Source of the DNA: Flavobacterium circumlabens
GTDB taxonomy: Bacteria; Bacteroidota; Bacteroidia; Flavobacteriales; Flavobacteriaceae
Assembly: GCF_004345565.1 (NCBI RefSeq)
Contig: NZ_SLWA01000004.1
Span: 62,001-126,000, forward strand
Length of the DNA: 64,000 nucleotides
Reading direction: 5' to 3'
Position 1 is the first letter of the stretch. Each line of letters opens with the position of its first letter. Below, piece by piece: positions 22,602 through 30,316 of the stretch. A program made the translations under genes and the position numbers. The notes beneath the pieces are model-generated. The model was not told where the DNA came from, did not search any database, and saw nothing but the letters and a program-made list of their open reading frames with translations.

Positions 22602-23162
22602 ATGAAAAACCGGAAGTCAATATTTAAAGTACTCCTCACCCTATTCCTGTTATGGTTCTTTGGACACGTCCTTTATATTACCATTGATGGTTTGAGTGAC
22701 AACGGGGAAAAAGCAGATATTGCGGTTATTCTTGGGAACAAGGTAAATGAAGACGGAACACTGTCGGAACGTCTGGAAAAACGCCTGGAATGCGGGCTTC
22801 GTTTATACCAAAACCATCGCGTAAAAAAAATAATAGTAAGTGGCGGTTTAGGCAAAGAGGGGTATTATGAAGGCGACAAAATGAAAGAATATTTAATTGC
22901 CAATAAAGTTCCCGATTCTGTAATAATTGTAGACAATCTGGGCAATAATACACGGGCAACGGTAGACAATACAATGAGATTGAAAGACAGCCTTCATTTT
23001 GAAAGTGTACTTGTGGTATCCCAATATTTTCATGTCACACGAACAAAAATGTTATTTAAAGAGCGCGGCTTTCAGAATGTCAGTAGTGTAAGTCCTGATT
23101 ATTTTGAGTTTAAAGATATTTATTCCCTACTACGGGAATTTGCGGGTTATTATACACAATAA
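22602..23162 (+). CDS. YdcF/SanA-like DUF218 protein
   Basis: 186 aa. One N-terminal membrane helix (SIFKVLLTLFLLWFFGHVLY) anchors a Rossmann-like DUF218 domain: ADIAVILGNKVNEDGTLSER, RLECGLRLYQNHRVKKIIVS-GG, DNLGNNTRATVDNT and VLVVSQYFHVTRTKMLF. The family includes E. coli SanA, ElyC and YdcF, envelope-integrity proteins of undefined chemistry, possibly acting on undecaprenyl-linked precursors. Confidence 0.88.
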   Translation: MKNRKSIFKVLLTLFLLWFFGHVLYITIDGLSDNGEKADIAVILGNKVNEDGTLSERLEKRLECGLRLYQNHRVKKIIVSGGLGKEGYYEGDKMKEYLIANKVPDSVIIVDNLGNNTRATVDNTMRLKDSLHFESVLVVSQYFHVTRTKMLFKERGFQNVSSVSPDYFEFKDIYSLLREFAGYYTQ

Positions 23163-23229
23163 AAATAAAACCTTCCAAATATTAAATAACTTAGCGACTT
23201 CGTACCGTAGTAGCTAAACCCTATTTGAA

Positions 23230-23985
23230 ATGAACAACGACTTCTATTACAAATTTATCCTGCCGGAAAAGCCACTAGCTGACTTTGTAGAAAACATTGG
23301 AATGATTCATAACCAATCCGATAAAGCAAAAGAAGTCATTCTGATGCCCGATGGAAGGGTTGATTTATTTTTTTTAGAATCTGAAGCAGCACCTTTTCAA
23401 ATTGCACTTATTGGTCTGGAAACAGTTCCGGAACAACAGAATATTCCGCCACACACACTGGCTTTCAAAGTCAGTTTTAAACCGCTGGGTGTCGAATATC
23501 TTTTAAATACTTCTATTGCCGGACTTTTAAACAGCGCCAAATATTTACCGCAGGATTTTTGGGGCATCACTGTCGATGATTTAAAAGATTTTGATGCTTT
23601 TCATGAAAAAATACTGCTCAAACTAAACGCCCTTTTACCTAAAGAAATCGATGAAAGAAAACGTCAGCTTTTCGATCTGATTTATACTTCAAACGGCGAA
23701 ATAAAAGTACAGGAGCTGTCAGAACGAATAGACTGGAGCAGCAGGCAGATTAACCGCTATTTCAATAAACAATTCGGACTTTCGTTGAATGCATTTTGTA
23801 AAATTTTACGCTTCAAGGCATCCCTGGAGCATATTGCAAAAGGCCGGCTTTTTCCGGAACTCAATTTCACCGATCAGACCCATTTCATCAAGGAAATCAA
23901 AAAATTTTCGGGCGTAGTACCCAGCGAATTATTAAAAAATAAAGATGACCGATTTATACTATTAACCGTACTCAAAGAGCTATAG
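23230..23985 (+). CDS. AraC-family transcriptional regulator
   Basis: 251 aa. An N-terminal DUF6597-like sensing domain (FVENIGMIHNQSDKAKEVIL, MPDGRVDLFFLESEAAPF, LAFKVSFKPLGVEYLL) and a C-terminal AraC HTH (VQELSERIDWSSRQINRYFN, KQFGLSLNAFCKILRFKASL, NFTDQTHFIKEIKKFSG). It lies 62 bp upstream of and in the same direction as the TetX-like monooxygenase, an arrangement in which such regulators commonly control the adjacent oxidoreductase. That link is inference. Confidence 0.9.
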   Translation: MNNDFYYKFILPEKPLADFVENIGMIHNQSDKAKEVILMPDGRVDLFFLESEAAPFQIALIGLETVPEQQNIPPHTLAFKVSFKPLGVEYLLNTSIAGLLNSAKYLPQDFWGITVDDLKDFDAFHEKILLKLNALLPKEIDERKRQLFDLIYTSNGEIKVQELSERIDWSSRQINRYFNKQFGLSLNAFCKILRFKASLEHIAKGRLFPELNFTDQTHFIKEIKKFSGVVPSELLKNKDDRFILLTVLKEL

Positions 23986-24047
23986 TTTTGTTCCGACATA
24001 AGGCTGATCAGCCAACGGAAATAAAATTAATCTAAAATTGAAACGGA

Positions 24048-25208
24048 ATGTTACTAGAAAATAAACAAGTTGCCATCGTTGGCGGCGGTCCGGGCGGACT
24101 TACCTTAGCCCGACTTTTACAATTGCAAAACGCAGCCGTAAAAGTATATGAAAGAGATTTAAATAAAAATGCGAGAGTGCAGGGTTCTCCACTGGACATG
24201 CATGAGGAATCGGGTTTGGCAGCGATTCACAAAGCCCATTTATTTGAAGCATTTAAAACCAATTTTATGCCGGGTGCAGATAAGACGCTCATTCTGGACG
24301 AAAATGCGACGATACACCTGAGTGACCACGACACAAACCGTGAGGAAGATTTCGGCAATGCCTATTTCAGACCTGAAATCGATCGTGGCGCACTACGAAA
24401 AATGCTGCTGGAATCCTTAGAACCCAAAACCATCGTATGGGACAGTCATTTTATTTCGATGGAAGCACAAGAGGAGGGCTGGTTACTGCATTTCAAAAAT
24501 GGCTCATCTGTTTATGCTGATATTGTAATTGGTTCTGATGGTGCCAATTCTAAAATCCGTCCTTACATCACCGACATCAAACCCTTCTATTCGGGTATAA
24601 CGATGCTTGAAGGTACTATTTACGAATCTGAAAAAGCAGCACCTCATATCCATTCCCTACTTAAAGGCGGTAAAATAATGGCCTTTGGCGATACCAAAAA
24701 TATCCTGATGGGACAAAAAGCCGACGATGCCCTTGGCTTTTACGCCAGCTTCAAAACCGATGAAAACTGGGCCGCAAAAAGTGGTCTGGACTATGCTGAT
24801 CCAACACAAATACTGGACTGGTTTAAAGAAGAATATCCGGAATGGAGCAGTATCTGGTACGAATTATTCGAAAATGTTTCAGTGCCTTTTATTCCGCGTC
24901 CGATTTACTGTATTCCTTTAGATCAGACCTGGCAATCTTTGCCGAATGTGACCATCATTGGTGATGCCGCGCATGTCATGCCGCCATTTGCAGGTGAAGG
25001 TGCTAATATGGCCATGCTCGATGCTTTGGAACTAAGTGAATATCTTACCTCTGATCACTATAAAACCATACCCGAAGCTATTGCAGCGTATGAAAGCAAA
25101 ATGCGTGAAAGAGCAGCAAAAGCAGCACAGGAATCACTGGAAAATGGCGAGAAAATGCATTCGAAAGACGCATTACAAACAATGTTGGGCTTCTTTGGTG
25201 GAGAGTAG
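24048..25208 (+). CDS. TetX-like FAD-dependent monooxygenase
   Basis: 386 aa, a length close to Tet(X). FAD-binding GxGxxG at the N-terminus (VAIVGGGPGGLTLARLLQLQ), VYERD, the second motif VIGSDGANSKIRPY, and GDAAHVMPPFAGEGANMAML (about 305-324). The C-terminus has the long helix EAIAAYESKMRERAAKAAQE. Overall order and motifs follow class A flavoprotein monooxygenases of the Tet(X) group, which hydroxylate tetracyclines, but many relatives in Flavobacteriaceae act on other aromatics. Whether it inactivates tetracycline cannot be told here. It is likely cotranscribed with the AraC gene. Confidence 0.88.
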   Translation: MLLENKQVAIVGGGPGGLTLARLLQLQNAAVKVYERDLNKNARVQGSPLDMHEESGLAAIHKAHLFEAFKTNFMPGADKTLILDENATIHLSDHDTNREEDFGNAYFRPEIDRGALRKMLLESLEPKTIVWDSHFISMEAQEEGWLLHFKNGSSVYADIVIGSDGANSKIRPYITDIKPFYSGITMLEGTIYESEKAAPHIHSLLKGGKIMAFGDTKNILMGQKADDALGFYASFKTDENWAAKSGLDYADPTQILDWFKEEYPEWSSIWYELFENVSVPFIPRPIYCIPLDQTWQSLPNVTIIGDAAHVMPPFAGEGANMAMLDALELSEYLTSDHYKTIPEAIAAYESKMRERAAKAAQESLENGEKMHSKDALQTMLGFFGGE

Positions 25209-25210
25209 AG

Positions 25211-25543
25211 TTACTGAGTTACTAAGGCTCTAAGTTGCTGAGGTTCTGAGAAAAACTTTGCGTCTTCGCTCCCGATAGCTATCGGGATTGCGTGATTCTA
25301 ATTTTAGCTTTTTAATATAACTGCGAAATTTTCACGCAAAGGCGCAAAGTTTATAGATTAAAGATTAAAAAAAAACTTCGCACCTCTTCGCGAAACAAAA
25401 CAAACCTTTGAACCTCTGCCTCTTTGCTCCTCTGAACCTATATACTTTACCTATATACCCCAGCCTCTTTGCACCTTTGTACCTCTATAATTTCAATACC
25501 AATTTCTAAATCCTTAATTTCGCTCTCAAATAAGAAAGAGAAA
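25211..25543. repeat. Cluster of dispersed intergenic repeats 5' of topB
   Basis: This gap holds only repeat-like DNA. At 25211-25251 is a low-complexity unit (GTTACTGAGTTACTAAGGCT.. ending GTTCTGAG). 25254-25352 is an element that starts AACTTTGCG and ends CGCAAAGTTT, with an inner palindrome TCCCGATAGCTATCGGGA; an inverted copy of this element occurs at 28641-28716. 25380-25500 holds CCTCTTTGCACCTTTGTACC-type tandem words. There is no promoter that can be named with confidence. Confidence 0.65.
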
Positions 25544-27847
25544 ATGAAGGTCTGTATTGCTGAGAAACCAAGTGTAGCACGTGAAATCGCATCTGTTTTG
25601 GGCGCCAATACCAAACACGATGGTTATTACGAGGGCAACGGTTATGCCGTGACCTATACCTTTGGACATTTGTGCACCTTAAAAGAACCCAACGATTACA
25701 AACCGCACTGGAAAAGCTGGGACCTGAACAACCTGCCGATGCTTCCTGATAAATTCGAAACCAAAGTAGTACAAAATGCAGGAATCGAAAAGCAATTTAA
25801 AATTATAAAAAGTCTGTTTGACAAAGCCGAGGTAGTCATAAACTGCGGGGATGCCGGACAGGAAGGAGAACTCATTCAGCGTTGGGTGATGAACGAAGCA
25901 CATTATAAAGGCGAAGTACAGCGCTTATGGATTTCGTCCCTGACTACAGAAGCCATAAAAGAAGGTTTTGAAAACTTAAAACCCTCCGCTAATTACGATA
26001 ATTTATTCTACGCCGGTTTTTCCAGAGCTATTGGCGACTGGTTATTGGGAATGAATGCCACACGTTTATATACCGTAAAACATGGTGGGTATAAACAGGT
26101 ATTGTCTATTGGCCGCGTACAAACTCCAACACTGGCCATGGTGGTAGACCGGTTTAAGGAAATTGAAAACTTTAAACCTCAGCCCTATTGGGAATTACAA
26201 ACCTTATACAGGGAAACGCTTTTTAGTTATGAGGAAGGCCGCTTTTTGAAAAAAGAAGATGGTGAACTGCTGGCGAATAAAGTCAAAGAAAGCGAATTTG
26301 AAATTGTTTCCGTTGAAAAAAAGAATGGGAATGAATTTGCTCCGAAGTTGTTTGACCTAACGGGATTACAGGTATTCTGCAATACAAAATTTGGATTTTC
26401 GGCAGATGAAACGCTTAAGATTGCCCAAACGCTGTACGAACAAAAAGTAATTACCTACCCCAGAGTGGATACTACTTTTTTACCCAACGATATTTATCCG
26501 AAAGTACAGGGCATTTTGCAAAAACTAACAGATTATGCTGCTTTAACCCAGCCCGTTTTAGAAAAAAAAATAAAAAAATCACCTAAGGTTTTCAATGATA
26601 AAAAAGTAACCGATCACCATGCGATTATTCCAACAGGAGTACAAAGCAATCTGCAATACAATCAGCAGCAGGTTTATGATATTATCACCAAACGTTTTAT
26701 TGCTGTTTTTTATGACGATTGTCTGGTTGCCAATACCACAGTAGTGGGAAAAGCGGCCGAGGTGATGTTTAAAACTACCGGAAAGGAAATCCTGAAAAAA
26801 GGATGGAGAATTGTTTTTGAAGACCCAAACGCCAAAGAAAAAGAAGCCGATTTGTTACCGAGTTTCGTTGTTGGTGAAAAAGGGCCGCATGAACCTTCCT
26901 TTTTAGAAAAGGAAACAAAACCACCCAATCAGTTTACCGAAGCAACTTTACTGCGTGCTATGGAAACTGCGGGAAAACAGGTAGATGACGAAGATTTACG
27001 GGAACTGATGAAAGAAAACGGTATTGGGCGTCCGTCAACACGGGCAAATATTATCGAAACGCTTTTTAAAAGGCAGTATATTGTTCGAAACAAAAAACAG
27101 GTATTGCCCACACCAACGGGAATCCAGCTTATAGAAACCATTCAGAATGAATTGATCAAGTCGGCTGAACTGACGGGCTCCTGGGAAAAGCAACTGAAAG
27201 ATATTGAAAAAGGAACTTTTACCGCAGCAGCATTTATTAAGAACATGAAACGCATGGTTGAAGCTTTGGTATATGAAGTACGAAGTGAAACGAGACATGC
27301 TAATATTTCGCACGCAGCTGCGACTGAGAAAGAAGTTGTAAAAACAGAAAAGAAGAAAGCAGCCGGGATTTTGGCAGAAACCTGTCCGAAATGCAAAAAA
27401 GCCACGCTTATAAAAGGAAAGTCCGCTTACGGATGCGGTAATTATAAATCGGGTTGTGATTTTCTTTTGCCGTATACTTTTGCCGATAAAAAAATATCAG
27501 AAAACCAATATTTAAGATTGGTTCAAAAAGGGTCAACCGTAAATATAAAAGGCTTTAAAACCGATGAAGGAACTGTTGAAGGTTTAATTCGTTTTGAAGA
27601 AAACTACAAACTCAAATTAGAACCTAAAAAGACGACTCCAAAAGCAAAAGCAGCAACCACATCGGATGCTTTAACCTGCCCGAAATGCAAAAAAGGAACA
27701 ATTCTGAAAGGAAAAACCGCTTATGGCTGCGGCGATTATAAACTGGGCTGTGATTTTAAAGTCACTTTTGATGCCGTACGGGCGAAACTAAAAGATCAGA
27801 AACCGACAAAAGAACTGGTGTATTCCATTTTGAATGAAAGTGTTTAG
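25544..27847 (+). CDS. topB: DNA topoisomerase III
   Basis: 767 aa from ATG 25544 (25 upstream in-frame codons discarded, since MKVCIAEKPSVAREIASVLG is the family start). Type IA topoisomerase: TOPRIM domain with CIAEKPS and GDAGQEGELI; active-site tyrosine in VITYPRVDTTFLP; LRAMETAG and GIGRPSTRANIIETL are conserved. The C-terminus carries two tandem zinc-ribbon-like repeats CPKCKK..KGKxAYGCGxYKxGCDF (about residues 615-645 and 715-745), as in many Bacteroidota TopB proteins. It decatenates or relaxes DNA. Housekeeping or an extra mobile-element-type copy is not distinguishable, but its repeat-flanked position is noted. Confidence 0.95.
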   Translation: MKVCIAEKPSVAREIASVLGANTKHDGYYEGNGYAVTYTFGHLCTLKEPNDYKPHWKSWDLNNLPMLPDKFETKVVQNAGIEKQFKIIKSLFDKAEVVINCGDAGQEGELIQRWVMNEAHYKGEVQRLWISSLTTEAIKEGFENLKPSANYDNLFYAGFSRAIGDWLLGMNATRLYTVKHGGYKQVLSIGRVQTPTLAMVVDRFKEIENFKPQPYWELQTLYRETLFSYEEGRFLKKEDGELLANKVKESEFEIVSVEKKNGNEFAPKLFDLTGLQVFCNTKFGFSADETLKIAQTLYEQKVITYPRVDTTFLPNDIYPKVQGILQKLTDYAALTQPVLEKKIKKSPKVFNDKKVTDHHAIIPTGVQSNLQYNQQQVYDIITKRFIAVFYDDCLVANTTVVGKAAEVMFKTTGKEILKKGWRIVFEDPNAKEKEADLLPSFVVGEKGPHEPSFLEKETKPPNQFTEATLLRAMETAGKQVDDEDLRELMKENGIGRPSTRANIIETLFKRQYIVRNKKQVLPTPTGIQLIETIQNELIKSAELTGSWEKQLKDIEKGTFTAAAFIKNMKRMVEALVYEVRSETRHANISHAAATEKEVVKTEKKKAAGILAETCPKCKKATLIKGKSAYGCGNYKSGCDFLLPYTFADKKISENQYLRLVQKGSTVNIKGFKTDEGTVEGLIRFEENYKLKLEPKKTTPKAKAATTSDALTCPKCKKGTILKGKTAYGCGDYKLGCDFKVTFDAVRAKLKDQKPTKELVYSILNESV

Positions 27848-27901
27848 ATTTTTTTTTGCCACTCAGATAGCTATAGGGATAGAAGATTAGAAGTGTTTTT
27901 T

Positions 27902-28065
27902 GCCACGAATTACACTAATTTTCACGAATTATTTTTAATAGCTGATGCGCAAAACGTATATTAAAATCATTTTAATCTTGTATCCAGATATATATATATA
28001 TCTGGAGTGGCAAGTTTTTCACATTGCAGACTAATCAATTCGTGAAAATTCGTGAAATTCGTGGC
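27902..28065. repeat. MITE-like inverted-repeat element with 24-bp AT palindrome
   Basis: The 29-bp ends are 27902-27930 (starts GCCACGAATTACACTAATTT) and 28037-28065 (ends GAAATTCGTGGC), complementary at 27 of 29 positions. The 106-bp spacer contains a perfect palindrome at 27983-28006 (TCCAGA..TCTGGA with an inner (AT)n). No coding frame. It lies between topB and the DUF6265 gene. Confidence 0.75.
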
Positions 28066-28120
28066 TAACTTTTTTTTCATACTTTAGTACTTCCATTTAA
28101 CATCAAAAACCTAATAAAAT

Positions 28121-28597
28121 ATGTTTCAAAAAATCACACTTTTAATGCTTTTAGCAGTCGTTGTTTCCTGTCAGAAAAAGGAATCTGTTGAAAAAGATAA
28201 AATCAAAATAGCAGATTGGCTGATCGGGAACTGGGAAAACAAATCACCGGACGGGTTGCTGATCGAAAACTGGCAGAAAGTAAACGATAGTACTTTTAGT
28301 GCGACCTCTTATTTTATAAAAGAAAAAGATACTTTGCATTTCGAAAAGATAGTGCTGTCTCAAAAAGGTGAAAAACTAACTTACAGCGCTACAGTAAACG
28401 GACAAAACAATGACAAAGCCATTGATTTTCCTTCTACCAGCGAAACTGAAACTAAATTGGTTTTCGAAAATCCGCAACATGATTACCCTCAAAAAATTAC
28501 GTACACCAAAGGTGCAAATAATACTTTAACAGCTGAAGTTACAGGAAAGTTACAAGGAAAACTGACTACGGAACGATTTATTATGGTGAAGAAGTAA
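28121..28597 (+). CDS. DUF6265-like lipoprotein
   Basis: 158 aa. Lipoprotein signal (MFQKITLLMLLAVVVSCQKK; Cys17), then a lipocalin-like beta-barrel domain: IADWLIGNWENKSPDGLLIE, NWQKVNDSTFSATSYFIKEK, LVFENPQHDYPQKITYTKG. The W.IGNWEN and FENP.HDYPQ.I.Y signatures fit the DUF6265 family. Ligand unknown. It lies between two repeat clusters and has no obvious partner. Confidence 0.78.
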   Translation: MFQKITLLMLLAVVVSCQKKESVEKDKIKIADWLIGNWENKSPDGLLIENWQKVNDSTFSATSYFIKEKDTLHFEKIVLSQKGEKLTYSATVNGQNNDKAIDFPSTSETETKLVFENPQHDYPQKITYTKGANNTLTAEVTGKLQGKLTTERFIMVKK

Positions 28598-28611
28598 TTT
28601 GCTTATCAGAA

Positions 28612-28716
28612 TTTCACGCCAAGTCGCGAAGCTTTTTTTTAAACTTTGCGACTTTGCGTGAAAATTTCGCACTGCTATTGAAAAGTAAAATTATAATCAC
28701 GCAGAGTCGCAAAGTT
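28612..28716. repeat. Hairpin and inverted copy of the 25254 element
   Basis: 28612-28663 folds as a hairpin: TTTCACGC.AAGTCGC pairs with GCGACTTTGCGTGAAA. 28641-28716 is the reverse complement of the element at 25254-25352, with its AACTTTGCG and CGCAAAGTT ends and AATTTTCACGC segment. A remnant of the other flanking word (CTGAGAACCTTAGCAACTTA) follows at about 28861-28880, so the whole 25.2 kb pattern is repeated in inverse order. The rest of this 299-bp gap shows nothing else. Confidence 0.65.
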
Positions 28717-28896
28717 ATTTTATTTGTGGCTTATGGGATTACTACACTCGTTAGAAATACCAAAATGAAGCAATTCTATGGAATTTTTTAAACCTGAATG
28801 CAGACCCGATTAAAAAATCGAAACTTTCAACCATCACACAAAAGAAATAAAACCTAGAACCTGAGAACCTTAGCAACTTAGTACCTTTCAAAAAAC

Positions 28897-30057
28897 CTAC
28901 TCCTTCTCCCCGATCTTATTGACCATTACAATCATCAGTATACCTAAAAGTGCCATTACTAAAAAGGCCCATTTCATGCTTAGGTATTCAGATATAAAAC
29001 CAACCATTGGCGGTACCAGTAAAAAACCAAGATAACCAATAGTAGAAATAGAGGTTAAGGCAGAACCGGTACTTAGTTTTGATGATCTGCCCGCAATGCT
29101 AAATACTAACGGAACGACGCAGGAAACCCCTATTCCGATTAAGACATAACCAAAAATAGTGGTATACACATACGGCAGAATAAAACAAATGGAAAATCCT
29201 AAAGTGATGAAAACACCACTGTAAAACAGGATTTTCTTAATTCCGAATTGCATTACGGCATAATCTCCGAACAAACGTCCTAAAGTTACAGCTGTGGCAA
29301 AAAATACAAATGCGGCACTGGTTAACTTTGGAGAGGCGTGCAAAATATTTTCAAAATAGATGCCACTCCAGTCGTACATCGTATTTTCACAAGCCATAGA
29401 AACAAAACAAATCACGGCAAACTTAATGAGGTTTTTTTCCGGCATTGAAAAGAACTTCTTTTTAACCGGTACAGGTTCATTATGAATACTCAACGGATAA
29501 AAACAAGCCGTAAGACCCATCATAAAGATACTGACTCCCAATAAATGATGCGCTGGTGCAATATGTTGTGTTACCATTACATACCCTAAACCTGCTCCCG
29601 AAAAAACAGCTATACTCCAAACCGCATGAAAACGGGTGATGATCGATTGCGTATATAATTTCTGAACCTCTAAAGATTGTGCATTAATAGACAAATTGAA
29701 AATATTACGAGACGCGCCAAAAATCAAAAGTATAATGACCAGCTGCCATACAAAAGCAGCCAAACCCGGTAATGACAGAACAATATTAAACATAATTGCA
29801 CCTAACAACATAATATAACGGCTGCTGTATTTATTTAACAACCTTCCTGTAAAAGGCATTGTGAGCATTAAACCAATCGGAAAAGCAAATAAAACAGTTC
29901 CAAACTGAGCTTCAGATAAATGCAGCTGGTTTTTTATGTGCGGAATTCGGGAAACCCAGGAAGAATATCCAAATCCGGAAAGGAAAAAAAACACAGTATT
30001 GGCCAAACGGAATCCTTTGGGCGAATGCTGTATTTTTTTTAAGAAGGGTAAAATCAT
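28897..30057 (-). CDS. MFS transporter
   Basis: 386 aa with 12 predicted membrane helices. The family's A-like motif between helices 2 and 3 is present as GRLLNKYSSRYIM, and FGDYAVMQFGIKKILFYSGV marks the second half. The general layout and the LSEAQFGTVLFAFPIGLMLT N-terminal part resemble the FucP/YbjJ group of sugar or drug permeases. Divergent from the TonB receptor gene at 30317 across 259 bp, so export or uptake of a siderophore is conceivable, but no motif shows the substrate. Confidence 0.9.
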   Translation of the reverse strand: MILPFLKKIQHSPKGFRLANTVFFFLSGFGYSSWVSRIPHIKNQLHLSEAQFGTVLFAFPIGLMLTMPFTGRLLNKYSSRYIMLLGAIMFNIVLSLPGLAAFVWQLVIILLIFGASRNIFNLSINAQSLEVQKLYTQSIITRFHAVWSIAVFSGAGLGYVMVTQHIAPAHHLLGVSIFMMGLTACFYPLSIHNEPVPVKKKFFSMPEKNLIKFAVICFVSMACENTMYDWSGIYFENILHASPKLTSAAFVFFATAVTLGRLFGDYAVMQFGIKKILFYSGVFITLGFSICFILPYVYTTIFGYVLIGIGVSCVVPLVFSIAGRSSKLSTGSALTSISTIGYLGFLLVPPMVGFISEYLSMKWAFLVMALLGILMIVMVNKIGEKE

Positions 30058-30232
30058 GGGGACAGTTTCATTTTAACGCGACAAAATTAAGGTTTTTGAA
30101 ATGTAACTTCTACCCTTTTTATCTTTTTTAATAATCGTCAGAATTTTAACTCACTTTATTTCCCATTTGCCCAATTTTAAAAAAAAGTGCAGAAAATATA
30201 ACAAAAAGTACCTCAAATCAAGTGAAATAATA

Positions 30233-30263
30233 TTTGTTAAGGAAATAGTATTCTTTACATTTG
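30233..30263 (+). promoter_or_regulatory. Promoter of TonB receptor 1
   Basis: TTTG (30233-30236) and TACATTTG (30256-30263) with 19-bp spacing, a good Bacteroidota -33/-7 promoter, about 53 bp upstream of ATG 30317. The leader contains TCAAT-CTA-AATAA (30276-30288), a half-symmetric match to the TTATT-N3-AATAA motif at 32790. Confidence 0.6.
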
Positions 30264-30316
30264 CACTGTTTTTATTCAATCTAAATAATAATAATTCTAA
30301 ACCAAATTTAAAAGCC

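Noticed and set aside
23185..23215. Fragment GCGACTTCGTACC resembling a repeat family 1 arm
   Set aside because: Only about 12 bp match and no spacer or second arm; may be chance.
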